A stretch of DNA of 64,000 nt from Saccharomycopsis crataegensis (lineage: Eukaryota; Ascomycota; Saccharomycetes; Ascoideales; Saccharomycopsidaceae), in assembly GCF_037102585.1 (NCBI RefSeq), contig NW_027043819.1, positions 186,001 to 250,000 on the forward strand. The letters run 5' to 3'. Position 1 is the first letter of the stretch. Every line of letters begins with the position of its first letter. Shown piece after piece: positions 51,448-60,992 of this stretch. Both the position numbers and the translations under genes were made by a program. The notes below the pieces were generated by a model that saw only the letters and a program-made list of their open reading frames with translations, had not been told where the DNA came from and did no database searches.

Positions 51448-53178
51448 ATGTTGTTGAACCAAATTTTTATTGCGGGCCTTCTATTCCAATTGTCTGCCGC
51501 CCTTTTTGGACACAGTCACTCATCAGCCAATCTTTCATATGCTCCAGTAAGTGTGTCATGTCCTGCTCAAAAAATCTCTAGAGCTGCCAATGGGGAAATC
51601 AGTGATCAAGAAAAATCTTGGCTAGCCAAAAGACACGCCAAATCTGATCCAGCATTGAGAGATTTCTTGAAATATACTGCCAAATTCTCTGATGAAGAAA
51701 TCTTAAGATCCATACCATCTAACGAAACCATTAACATTGGTCTTGCTCCATCCGGTGGTAGTTTCCGTGCCATGCTTACTGGGGCCGGCCAGCTTGCTGC
51801 GTTGGATAACAGAACTGCCGGGGCATTCGAACATGGGTTGGGAGGGCTTTTCCAGGCCACCACTTACTTGGCTGGGCTTTCCGGAAGTGGTTGGCTCGTT
51901 GGTAGTTTAGCCATGAGTGATTACCCATCGATTGATGAGATTTTGGCTCAAAGAGAAATCTGGGATTTGGAGCACCCATTCTTCAACTTGGATGGGTTAA
52001 ACGTCGGTGGTTCCATGAGACAATGGCATCATATCGCCAACGAAGTTGATGAAAAGAGACAAGCGGGTTTCAATGTTTCCATGACCGATTATTATGCCAG
52101 AGCTTTGGCCAGACAATTACTTCCAGCATCCAATGATTATTCCATCAACGTCGGTTATTCCAGCTTGAGAGAAACCGGTGCTGTTAGTGATGGTGATATG
52201 CCTTTACCAATTATCCAAGCCAACGGTAGACCAGTGGAACAAGTCATTACTTACCAAAACTCCACGGTTTTTGAAATGAATCCATTCGAATTTGGTACCT
52301 GGGATCCAAGTGGGAATACTTTTGTTGACATGAAGTACTTGGGCTCGACTTTCAAAGATGGCGAAGCTGAAAAATGTGTCACCAATTATGACAATGCCGG
52401 TTTCTTGATTGGTGTCACTTCTTCATTGTTTGATATGGTTATGGATGATGCCGTGATGTATACTGCCAAGTTCAAGCCATTGAGTAAATTGTTACTGAAA
52501 CTTTTTGCCCCGGTCATGAAAAAGAAAGAGCACGTTGCAATCGTTGAGCCAAACCCATTCTTCCAAACTGATAACGGCCACTCTCCAAACCTTAAAAATG
52601 CGCAAGATTTATTTTTGGTCGATGGTGGTGAAGATCAACAAAAGATTCCATTGATTCCATTGGTTCAGCCAAAGAGAGAAGTCGATATTGTTTTCGCTTA
52701 TGATTTGGGGGCCGAATTGCCACATTTCTGGCCTGGTGGCTCTTCTTTGACCAACACTTATGAAAGACAATTTCTTGAAATTGGTGAAGGTTTCTCTGTT
52801 CCATACGTTCCAGATGACAAGACCATGCAAGCTTTGAACTACACTCACAAACCGGTGTTCTTTGGTTGTGATGCCAGAAATTTGACATCTTTGAGACACA
52901 CCCCTCCAATGATCGTCTACACCGCCAACACTGAATACACTTATCCTTCTAACGCCCCAACTTACAAGTTCTCATTTTCCGAAAAAGATTTCAGAGGTCA
53001 TATCACCAACGGGTTTGAAACCGCTACTAGAGGTAACTTGACTGACGATTCTGAGTTTGCTACTTGTGTTGGTTGTGCGGTTGTCAGAAGATCCCAAGAA
53101 AGATTGGGAGTTGAACAAACTGAGCAATGTAAACAATGTTTCCAAAGATACTGCTGGGATGGGACTCTTGTCAACTAA
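51448..53178 (+). CDS. PLB: Secreted phospholipase B, copy B (variant active site)
   Basis: A 576-aa paralogue of copy A with a signal peptide (MLLNQIFIAGLLFQLSAALF). The family layout is kept: EHGLGGLFQATTYLAG, NPFEFGTWD, VDGGEDQQKIPLIPL and the terminal CVGCAVVRRSQERLG...CFQRYCW block. Nucleophile Ser145 is present, but its motif reads GLSGSGWLVG where copy A has GLSGGNW. The oxyanion strand reads APSGGSFRAML in place of SGGG-[SY]-RAML. The catalytic set is therefore plausible but altered, so activity may be reduced or its specificity shifted. No GPI tail is seen. Confidence 0.93.
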   Translation: MLLNQIFIAGLLFQLSAALFGHSHSSANLSYAPVSVSCPAQKISRAANGEISDQEKSWLAKRHAKSDPALRDFLKYTAKFSDEEILRSIPSNETINIGLAPSGGSFRAMLTGAGQLAALDNRTAGAFEHGLGGLFQATTYLAGLSGSGWLVGSLAMSDYPSIDEILAQREIWDLEHPFFNLDGLNVGGSMRQWHHIANEVDEKRQAGFNVSMTDYYARALARQLLPASNDYSINVGYSSLRETGAVSDGDMPLPIIQANGRPVEQVITYQNSTVFEMNPFEFGTWDPSGNTFVDMKYLGSTFKDGEAEKCVTNYDNAGFLIGVTSSLFDMVMDDAVMYTAKFKPLSKLLLKLFAPVMKKKEHVAIVEPNPFFQTDNGHSPNLKNAQDLFLVDGGEDQQKIPLIPLVQPKREVDIVFAYDLGAELPHFWPGGSSLTNTYERQFLEIGEGFSVPYVPDDKTMQALNYTHKPVFFGCDARNLTSLRHTPPMIVYTANTEYTYPSNAPTYKFSFSEKDFRGHITNGFETATRGNLTDDSEFATCVGCAVVRRSQERLGVEQTEQCKQCFQRYCWDGTLVN

Positions 53179-53750
53179 TTAGCTTGAAGCTGGTCTTCAA
53201 AGCTACCATTTTTCTTCTTCCTCATTTTCGTGTTGATTTCATAGCATTATTTTTCATTATATTCAGTTCTTCTAATTCGAATTTCAATTTTCGTTTAACC
53301 TATAATTATACATTTTCAAATCTTACATTATTTTTCATTCTCTAAATTGTTTTTCAATGTAGTGGTTTTATTATTTTGACCTTAAATTTTGAAGTGTCAA
53401 TATTTGGCCAACTGGAATTTCAGAATTTCCCAGTAGCTTTCTATAAATATAATCCTGGACATGATGTAGTCGGCAAGTAGAACTTATACTACTTTCAATA
53501 TTGATGAAAAAATGACTCTTAATCTCTTACACATCTCCCTGTATCGGAGTATGTTATAGCTATGGGCATATAAAGATGAGTATATCTAAATGCATGATTA
53601 TTATATCTATATGCATGATATAATCATCAGTAGACAGAGCCTGGTAAATATGTAGGATTCCAAATATTATATATAAACTCAACGCGAGTAGCAATAGCAG
53701 AGTAATTTTTTTGTTTTACTATATTTATTATTCCAATATATCTAAACATC
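53179..53750. other. Intergenic gap before the DIP1984-like gene
   Basis: A 572-bp AT-rich region. A short word, ATATCTA(A/T)ATGCATGAT, is repeated near 53583-53620. No gene is visible. Confidence 0.4.
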
Positions 53751-54254
53751 ATGAAATTGTCTGCCGCTTTAAGATTGAGAAAAGATTACGTTGGTAATCT
53801 TGATAAGTTGCGAAGTAGAATAACTAGCAATTGTGTTGTCCAAGAAGGATCGGCTCCTGCTGAAGACCCCAATGTCTTGATTGAAAAGTATCTTCGACTA
53901 TCGGAGAATTTAAAGTCATTAATCAGTGATATAAACTATACCAATTCCCAGATACGATTTAAATTCAATGGTTCCAAAGTACCGAGAACCATGACGGAAG
54001 CGTTAGCAGAAAGAGATGAACTTGAAAGAAACAGAAATGCGTTGCAATTGATGGCCAACAAAGGGGTGATTAGTCAAAGTATCTATACTAGAAAGGAAAT
54101 CAAATCCGTATCATGTGTTGATGTTCATGCCATTCAAAAAAGAGTTAACAAAGTTGCTGCTCAGGGAAGAAGGCTAGAGGACGCAATAGAAGAACAGAAC
54201 TGGATATGTGATTTGATTGCTACAGTAAACTATGACGATGACGATGATAATTAG
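53751..54254 (+). CDS. Bacterial DIP1984-family protein (probable horizontal transfer)
   Basis: A 167-aa helical protein. Features that I recall from the bacterial DIP1984 family (DUF6847) are all in place: the start MKLSAALRLRKDY, NCVVQEGSAPAEDPNVL (the VQEG..PAEDP signature), INYTNSQIRF, MTEALAERDELERNRNAL, the later YTRKEIKSVSCVDV, and the end IEEQNWICDLIATV. The family is common in bacteria and usually about 150 aa. I know of no role for it in yeasts. The gene has its own upstream gap, lacks introns and ends in an acidic Asp tail. Function is unknown; family members are short coiled helical proteins. Confidence 0.8.
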   Translation: MKLSAALRLRKDYVGNLDKLRSRITSNCVVQEGSAPAEDPNVLIEKYLRLSENLKSLISDINYTNSQIRFKFNGSKVPRTMTEALAERDELERNRNALQLMANKGVISQSIYTRKEIKSVSCVDVHAIQKRVNKVAAQGRRLEDAIEEQNWICDLIATVNYDDDDDN

Positions 54255-55161
54255 GACTTTTGAATTCATTTTTATTTATTTATTTGAAGATTATATGAAG
54301 TTAATTATTCTGATGAAAGATCTGGTATCATTTTTTCGAAAAGGCGGACAGCACCCTCCTTATTGTTGACAATAAACTTAAGGTTACTTTTCACAATTCA
54401 CAGCAGCATTTTTATCTTTTACATTTAGTTCCAGGCTGTCGATTTTCGAAAAAATGAGAGGGTGGGCTAGGGGGACTTTCACCATGAAAGTATATATATT
54501 ATAAATGTACTATTTATTTTTTGGGATATTCGCTCTGTAGTATATTATATGTTTGACATTATTCCTGGCTTATGTTTTTCCCTCAGCATCTGTGCTTTAT
54601 TTTCAACATTTCTTTTTTCTTTTTTGCTTCCATGTTTCTTAATGAAGAATTGAAGGTTAGAATTCTTCAATTCACCGATTATGACACATATGTGCTAATG
54701 CTTTAAGTTTTCTTGGTTTTGTTATTCAATCAATTAATTTCATTATTTTTTTTTTGTTATTTCTAATTAAAGTTACCATTGTATGTGATAGACAATTAAA
54801 AAATATTATGAAATAGATAAGTCAAATATGAAGTATATAGATGTAAGAGAATGAGAAGGTTAACCTTCCACACGCTCAGATATAACAAGAATAAAGCACA
54901 TGGCCTTAAAAATATACGACAAGAAAATCAAAGCAAAGCAAAAAAGGATAAAAAGATAAGAGCTAATAGTAGGATTTCTCAAGATAGAGCAAATACATTA
55001 TCCCATTTGTGAAAAGAGCCCAGTTATTAAAAGTGCGCTACAATTAAGTATAGGTTTACATGTCAATGTAAAAGCTGCATTTTTTTTTTTTTTCAATTTT
55101 TTTTTCAATTTTTTTTATTTATATTATCTTATACAACCGAAGTAGCACTAGATGAAAATCC
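54255..55161. other. Convergent 3' region
   Basis: A 907-bp gap between two genes ending toward each other (53751-54254 + and 55162-55710 -). It is very AT-rich, with T runs at 55080-55115. No gene is visible. Confidence 0.4.
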
Positions 55162-55710
55162 TTACCTTTTTGTATTATGACGGATTACATCTCTTTTCCG
55201 TCTCTTGAATCCCTTCATAAGCTCTACCCTATTGTCATTGAAATCTTTCTTCCAGTTAACAATAGATTCGTAATTGGAGTTATTCATTGGGTTATAAGAA
55301 ATCAACTTGTTCAACTGCGTTTGTGCGACTAAGAACGGCGAATCAAAATGTGGGAAGAAAAGAGCTTTCAATTTAATTTGAGGTTCTACTTCAGTCTCCT
55401 GCTCCTCCACATCAGCAACAATAGAAGCTCTTAGAACAATTTCTTCTTCTACTGGCTCGATATCTTCAATATCCGAATCAGCCAAGTTGAAAGCAAATCC
55501 ACCAGCAGACTCTTCGTCTCTGGTCTCTTCATCTTTGTCGTCTTCAGGATTAAAGACTGATTTCAAAGTTTCAGTGGCGTTTGTGACAATTTCATTATCC
55601 ATGTCTCTGTTGAACTTGAAATTAAATTCCTCGTCGTCTTCATCTTCATCTTCAAAATCATGCACCATATGACGAGTGTCCGCCTCATAATCGACCGGTA
55701 GCTGGCTCAT
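55162..55710 (-). CDS. NOP8-like C-terminal domain protein
   Basis: A 182-aa acidic protein from an ATG at 55710. The C-terminal part, KLKALFFPHFDSPFLVAQTQ, then WKKDFNDNRVELMKGFKRR and KRDVIRHNTKR, resembles the C-terminal region of Nop8-type 60S ribosome-assembly factors, which normally also carry an N-terminal RRM. No RRM is present here, and the region upstream has no room for one. It is either a short lineage-specific form or a truncated copy. The family call is from memory. An AGAACGTTCT palindrome (heat-shock-element-like) lies 4 bp upstream of the ATG at 55714-55723. Confidence 0.5.
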   Translation of the reverse strand: MSQLPVDYEADTRHMVHDFEDEDEDDEEFNFKFNRDMDNEIVTNATETLKSVFNPEDDKDEETRDEESAGGFAFNLADSDIEDIEPVEEEIVLRASIVADVEEQETEVEPQIKLKALFFPHFDSPFLVAQTQLNKLISYNPMNNSNYESIVNWKKDFNDNRVELMKGFKRRKRDVIRHNTKR

Positions 55711-55848
55711 TACAGAACGTTCTGAGTCGCTTTAACGGCCCTCCACTAAACAACATTGCTTTTATGAACGCGAAACGCCTTCCAAACAACTTAACAAATA
55801 ATGTTTTGATATACTAATAAAAGTTTATCACTACTTTATTCGCAATGA

Positions 55849-57413
55849 TTAGGTACTTCCAGAGTACTCTCATACTCTTTCTGTTCCCTCTCATGTAAGT
55901 CCTGGAGTTTTGTTCGCCAGTTGCACATGTATGGCTTTCACAAAGTCAGTGATAAATCTGTCAATGCCAATAGAGAAAAATATACCAGGGAACACAATTT
56001 AGAAGAGGATGCTGAGATATGGGAATTCCGTCACTCATCGGGAATGTTCAAGAAAGGTGACGAAGACTCATTGTCCGCAATCAAAAGGCGTCAACAAGCT
56101 ACTTCTTCAAAAAATAGTAATCTGTCAACCTCTCGTACAACTGAGTTGCATCCCCAAGCTCATGGTTTTCAGGATTTTCAAATCATGGGTCAACATTTGC
56201 AGCATCAACCGGCATACGATAACTACTATCTGCCTGGTCATAACTTCCATACTCCCCCACAGCCTCTTCTGTATGGGGTAGCCCCACCTGGTCTAATAGC
56301 TCAAAGATACCCTGTTTACTTTGTGGATTCTCAGCATGTGCAACGGCAGCAGAGTCAATATCCTGCACAATATCAACATTATCAATCGCCGTACTTCGTT
56401 CAAACAACCTCACATCAACGACATTATACACCTCCTCCCCTCAACCCTGTCCATGCTCATCAATATCCCTCTCAGCGACCGCCAGTAGTTTCGGAGCAGG
56501 CAATACCATACACCCGTCAACCACTGCAGCAAATGACGCCTCAGAAGATTCTGTTACAACTGGAACAACAGCTGGTATCTCAACCATATCATACTTCAAA
56601 CACCTATATAAAAGATGTGGTAAACAATGCTTCAGAAATGGGCCGCTCAATTTCCATGTCACAGCAAAGCCTCTCTAGAACTTCCGATAATTTGAAGAAG
56701 GAAGTTTTGAATACAACGGGGGATGTGATCAAATTTTCTGACTCTTTACCAAAATTAGAACCAATAATAAAACAAATTGATGAGGAAAACTATCAGAGAA
56801 TTCAAGATTTGAAATACAGTTTTAAGACAAGAGCTGATGCTATACAAACCCTGCAAAGTCGGCCCTACCACCATCAAACAAAGAGTATTAACATTAATGT
56901 TCCTCAACCACCAATCCATCACAATTCCCAACCACAATTGCCTTTTTCTACTCCATCATATTTTTCAGCTTCAGATAAGCCTGAAATAAATAGCGCACAC
57001 GCTTCACCATCGATTGAGTCTAGGCCTAGAATCGCGTCGTTTGTGGATCCATTGGCCAAATTACCCCATGATCATTCAGTAGCTCCTCAAAATAGCCAAC
57101 TCAGTTATAATCCGCTAATTGATAAAAATCCAAGGAATTTGGCGAATCCTCCTAAATTAGAAAGTAGCACCAGTGGCAATTCAATCTCTAGCACTAGTCT
57201 TAAAAAGTTAGATTCCATAGGCGCTCATCGACTTTCTAGAGAAGGTAGTTTTTCGAGCCTCAGGTACCATCAACCTCCTAGATCTTTGCCTGAATCGTAC
57301 CAGTTGAGAAGGAGTGAAATTTCAAATTACTCTGAAGTCACCCCTCAACAAATGCAATTACATTCTTCGGCAGTAAAAGGATCGCTACCGTCCTCTAGTT
57401 CCATATCTAATCC
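55849..57413 (+). pseudogene. HSF/SFL-type transcription factor gene fragment, cut at both ends
   Basis: The frame opens after a TGA at 55846-55848 and enters the heat-shock-factor DNA-binding domain in its middle: SFVRQLHMYGFHKVSD at about 55900, then IWEFRHSSGMFKKGDEDSL and IKRR. This looks like the Sfl1/Sfl2 subgroup. The first roughly 60 residues of the domain are absent, and only 138 bp separate the frame from the neighbouring gene. A long Gln/His/Pro/Ser-rich region follows. At about 57413 the frame crosses into antisense TRM9 sequence and stops at 57459. The first ATG in frame is at 55927, so any product could not form a complete DNA-binding domain. Confidence 0.7.
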
Positions 57414-57610
57414 CTGCAGCCCACGTCTAAACCTATTGACCCAAGGGCTCTGCTCTTAAGGAATTCCTCGACTATTGGCCACTGCTTGTATCTGGTATAC
57501 GAGAAGTGTGGAGCAATCTCATTATAAACCGTGTGGACGTAGATCTGTTCTCGGAGAGCCGGGTCCTCTACCAGGATCATCCTCTGTTCTTCTTCGCTAT
57601 GGGAGTTCAT
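57414..57610 (-). pseudogene. TRM9: TRM9 5' fragment
   Basis: A minus-strand frame from an ATG at 57610 reads [20 protein letters not shown], then [15 protein letters not shown] and GSIGLDVGC. This matches the N-terminus of the tRNA wobble-uridine carboxymethyl methyltransferase Trm9 up to the start of its SAM-binding motif (DVGCGNGKY). The match ends abruptly after DVGC at about 57414 and a stop follows. The rest of the methyltransferase is missing. The fragment abuts, tail to tail, the truncated HSF-type gene on the other strand. Confidence 0.85.
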
Positions 57611-58676
57611 CGTTATTTAACCGCCTTCCTCACCATCATCTTCATCGGCATCGTTAACAGAGGAAATTTTTTTTTTGTTTCAGCTATCAAAAGCCACAAT
57701 GCCAAAAACTTGAATTTTACTAATAGAAATCACAATATCCTGCCCAATATAATTGGTGCATTGGGTATTCACACTAGGTTTGTGGTGTTACAAGTTATTT
57801 AACATCGCTTTAACCTGGAAAAAGATTTTAAATTGCCTGAAGAAAATAATTTACAGTCAGGAAAGAGCTTAAAGCATAAAAATGCACTAGAGATATTCAA
57901 GAATATATAGTGATATGACCTGATAACTGTAAGCTTTATACAGAAACGGAAAGCATTCATATTAGGTTCTTAAAGACCATGTGCAATTTTCAGCTACTAG
58001 AAGGCTTAAAAAGGGTCAGCTACTAGAAGACTTAAAAAGGGAAAACCTACCTGTGGAAAAAATGTTTTGGAAGCCATGGTTCAAAGTTTCAATATTATGG
58101 AGTTACTAATATTTCGGAGGAAATTATTCACGTAAAAAGTGACAAGCTAAATATACTGAACCACAGTAACAAGATTCAAACATCGGTTAGCAATATCCTT
58201 ACAGCATCTAAAGGTGATGTTTGTTTGTGATCAAAATGTTTTTAAAAAGAAAAAAACTTCGAAATGACTTTAAATATCGCAATGATATCTAGTCAAAAAA
58301 AATTGTAACATGGAAATTCTGAGAAATTGTGCGGCCAATCGATGTTGAGACTATTGTTCGATATTTTTGGTCTGGTTACTTTGATATTTTATAAAATGGC
58401 ACATTAGAATCTTTGTAAGGTACGAAAGTATTGAAAAAATATATTGCTATATGATTTCCCCCTTCTCTCTCTTTCTCTCTCTCCCCGGAATTGGTGATTA
58501 CTTTCCTTGGTACGCCTGGGAAAAATGAAAAATTGAAAAAGGAAAAAACCAAAAAAAAAAAAAAAATTTCAATCACCATTACCTATCACCTACTAAATAA
58601 TACTTAGTACTGATCGTTTAATTGTATCATCTTCTGCACCAATTTTAAATGTTTAACAATCAGTGAGCCTTATTCG
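57611..58676. other. Intergenic region with relic DNA and a 26-bp tandem repeat
   Basis: A 1.07-kb gap. The first part is the former TRM9 promoter. The stretch 57680-57900 reads a protein-like frame broken by stops and could be further relic coding DNA. A 26-bp tandem pair is at 57990-58041. The last 300 bp should hold the GUF1 promoter, with an A run at 58550-58565. Confidence 0.4.
57990..58041. repeat. 26-bp tandem duplication
   Basis: Two copies (57990-58015 and 58016-58041) starting TCAGCTACTAGAAG, differing at one base. Confidence 0.9.
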
Positions 58677-60716
58677 ATGTATATGATCCGCCATGCCTTT
58701 ATATCGCGACAGGCCATCCCAACTGCAGGCAGACTTCTGAAATCCATACTGTTTAGTAATGCCAATAACGCTTCATCCAGCCATCGACTACTAAGGTATA
58801 ATCTGAGTAAGTCATCACAGTCGCCGCCTTTGGAAGAGAAGACCCTGAAGAGCAGTATCAGCAGTAAAGAAGCCGGGTTGCAAGCCCTTCGAGAACGTAT
58901 TGCCAAAATCCCTATTGAAAATTATCGAAACTTTTCTATTGTCGCCCATATCGATCATGGTAAATCGACTCTTAGTGATAGGTTACTCGAACTTACCGGA
59001 GTGATTCAACCAGGATCCAATAAACAAGTTTTGGACCGTTTAGACGTCGAGCGTGAACGAGGTATCACCATCAAGGCCCAAACATGTTCAATGATCTACC
59101 GCTACCAACATCAAGATTATCTTTTACAACTTGTGGATTGTCCAGGCCACGTTGATTTTAGAGCCGAAGTCAGTCGAAGTTTTGCCGCGGTAGGTGGGGC
59201 ATTGTTACTTGTGGATGCTTCGCAAGGGGTGCAAGCTCAAACCGTGGCGAATTTCTATTTGGCATACTCAATGGATTTGAAACTTTTGCCAATTATCAAT
59301 AAGATAGACTTACCGCATGCCGATATTCCTAAAGCAGTGAGCCAAGTCGAAGATTTTTTCGAATTGCCTGTTGACGATATCGTCAGTGTTAGTGCGAAAA
59401 CTGGTCAAAATGTGGAGAAGATTCTTCCCCAGATCATTGAAAAAATTGTCCCTCCAGTGGGCAGCACCGCCGATCCATTGAAAATGTTTATTATTGACTC
59501 ATGGTATGATTCATTTGTGGGGGTGATTATGTTGGTTAGAATTGTTGACGGGACAGTTCACAAAGGAATGAGGATTATATCGGCCCACACCAAAAAGAAA
59601 TACGAGATCAAAGAAGTCGGGCTAATGTACCCTGACAAATTGCCAATGGAAAAGCTTTCTGCAGGACAGGTTGCCTATATCATTCCCGGAATGAAGAATT
59701 CTTCCGAAGCTTTGATTGGTGATACGTTTATGGAAATTGGCAAAGAGGTTGAACCATTCCCAGGGTTTGAAGAATCAAAACCCATGGTTTTCGTTGGGGC
59801 ATTCCCGGCCGATGGGGTAGAATTTAACGTTTTAGATGAACGATTGAACTACTTGGTTCTTAATGATAGAAGCGTCACTCTACAAAAAGAGACTTCTAAT
59901 GCTTTGGGGCAAGGTTGGAGACTTGGGTTCCTTGGGTCTTTACACGCTTCAGTTTTCAAGGAACGGTTAGAAAAAGAATATGGGGCATCGTTGATCATCA
60001 CTACCCCCACTGTGCCTTACAAATTAATCGACAGAAATGGTGAGAACCAGATCATCACCAACCCTGATGACTTCCCTGATTTATCGGCTATAGGTAAAGG
60101 TATTAATTGCAAGTACGTTGACTTGCAAGAACCGTATGTTGAAATCATGAGTACCTTCCCTGACGAATATGTGGGAGCAGTCATTCAGTTATGTGACAAT
60201 AATAGAGGGATCCAGAAAGATTTGCAATATTTAAACACCGGCCAAGTACTTATAAAGTACGAATTACCATTATCCCATCTTGTGAGCGACTTCTTTGGGA
60301 AATTGAAATCGGCCACTAGGGGATTTGCCTCGCTTGATTACGATGACGCTGGTTACAAATCATCGGATATTGTAAAGTTGGAACTTTTAGTCAACGGTAC
60401 CAGCATCGACGCGCTATCCCAAGTGATGCACCGGAGTTTGGTAGAAACCACCGGTCGTGAATGGGTCAAGAAATTTAAGCCATACGTTAAGAATCATTTG
60501 TTTGAAGTGGTAATCCAAGCAAGAGCAAATAATAAAATCATTGGCAGAGAAACAGTGAAGGCCAAAAGAAAGGATGTGTTACAGAAGTTACACGCTGCTG
60601 ATCAGTCCAGAAGAAAGAAATTATTAGCTAAACAGAAAGAGGGAAAGAAGAAGATGAAATCTATTGGTAGAGTTAGTGTTGATCCTGATGCGTATCAATC
60701 GTTTTTGCGTCGGTGA
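58677..60716 (+). CDS. GUF1: Mitochondrial elongation factor 4 (LepA/Guf1)
   Basis: A 679-aa GTPase of the LepA/EF4 family, acting on mitochondrial ribosomes under translational stress. The first roughly 60 residues are Arg/Ser-rich and lack acidic residues early on, as expected for a mitochondrial presequence. GTPase motifs: AHIDHGKST (90-98), [18 protein letters not shown]. LepA-specific C-terminal blocks follow: [38 protein letters not shown] and the terminal [15 protein letters not shown]-like stretch. G3 has Cys (VDCPGHVDF) where LepA proteins usually have Thr; EF-Tu also uses Cys there, so function is probably kept. Start ATG 58677; a second ATG at 58683 is equally possible. Confidence 0.95.
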   Translation: MYMIRHAFISRQAIPTAGRLLKSILFSNANNASSSHRLLRYNLSKSSQSPPLEEKTLKSSISSKEAGLQALRERIAKIPIENYRNFSIVAHIDHGKSTLSDRLLELTGVIQPGSNKQVLDRLDVERERGITIKAQTCSMIYRYQHQDYLLQLVDCPGHVDFRAEVSRSFAAVGGALLLVDASQGVQAQTVANFYLAYSMDLKLLPIINKIDLPHADIPKAVSQVEDFFELPVDDIVSVSAKTGQNVEKILPQIIEKIVPPVGSTADPLKMFIIDSWYDSFVGVIMLVRIVDGTVHKGMRIISAHTKKKYEIKEVGLMYPDKLPMEKLSAGQVAYIIPGMKNSSEALIGDTFMEIGKEVEPFPGFEESKPMVFVGAFPADGVEFNVLDERLNYLVLNDRSVTLQKETSNALGQGWRLGFLGSLHASVFKERLEKEYGASLIITTPTVPYKLIDRNGENQIITNPDDFPDLSAIGKGINCKYVDLQEPYVEIMSTFPDEYVGAVIQLCDNNRGIQKDLQYLNTGQVLIKYELPLSHLVSDFFGKLKSATRGFASLDYDDAGYKSSDIVKLELLVNGTSIDALSQVMHRSLVETTGREWVKKFKPYVKNHLFEVVIQARANNKIIGRETVKAKRKDVLQKLHAADQSRRKKLLAKQKEGKKKMKSIGRVSVDPDAYQSFLRR

Positions 60717-60992
60717 TTGATCGATAACATTTATTGTATAAAACTTGTAAAATTCCCATGTATTTAGAACCAAGAAATAATTGCCAAAATGAATGAGCGA
60801 TGAACTGTTTTTCTATGTTTAGTGAAAAATCTCTGTAAATGAGCACCAATGGGAAAGTCCAGGAATTGTTTAAGAGAAGTGAAAAGCTAAGCTGTCAAAG
60901 TGAGATAACGACTGGATCAATTAATTACCCGGGGGATTTCTGCAAGAGATCAAACAATTTTTTTTTGTTTTTTTTTTTGTACAGGGGCATCC

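Noticed and set aside
55714-55723. AGAACGTTCT as a heat-shock element tied to the neighbouring HSF-type fragment
   Set aside because: A single palindrome 4 bp from an ATG lies in the leader, and two-unit elements occur by chance; kept only as a note on the NOP8-like gene.
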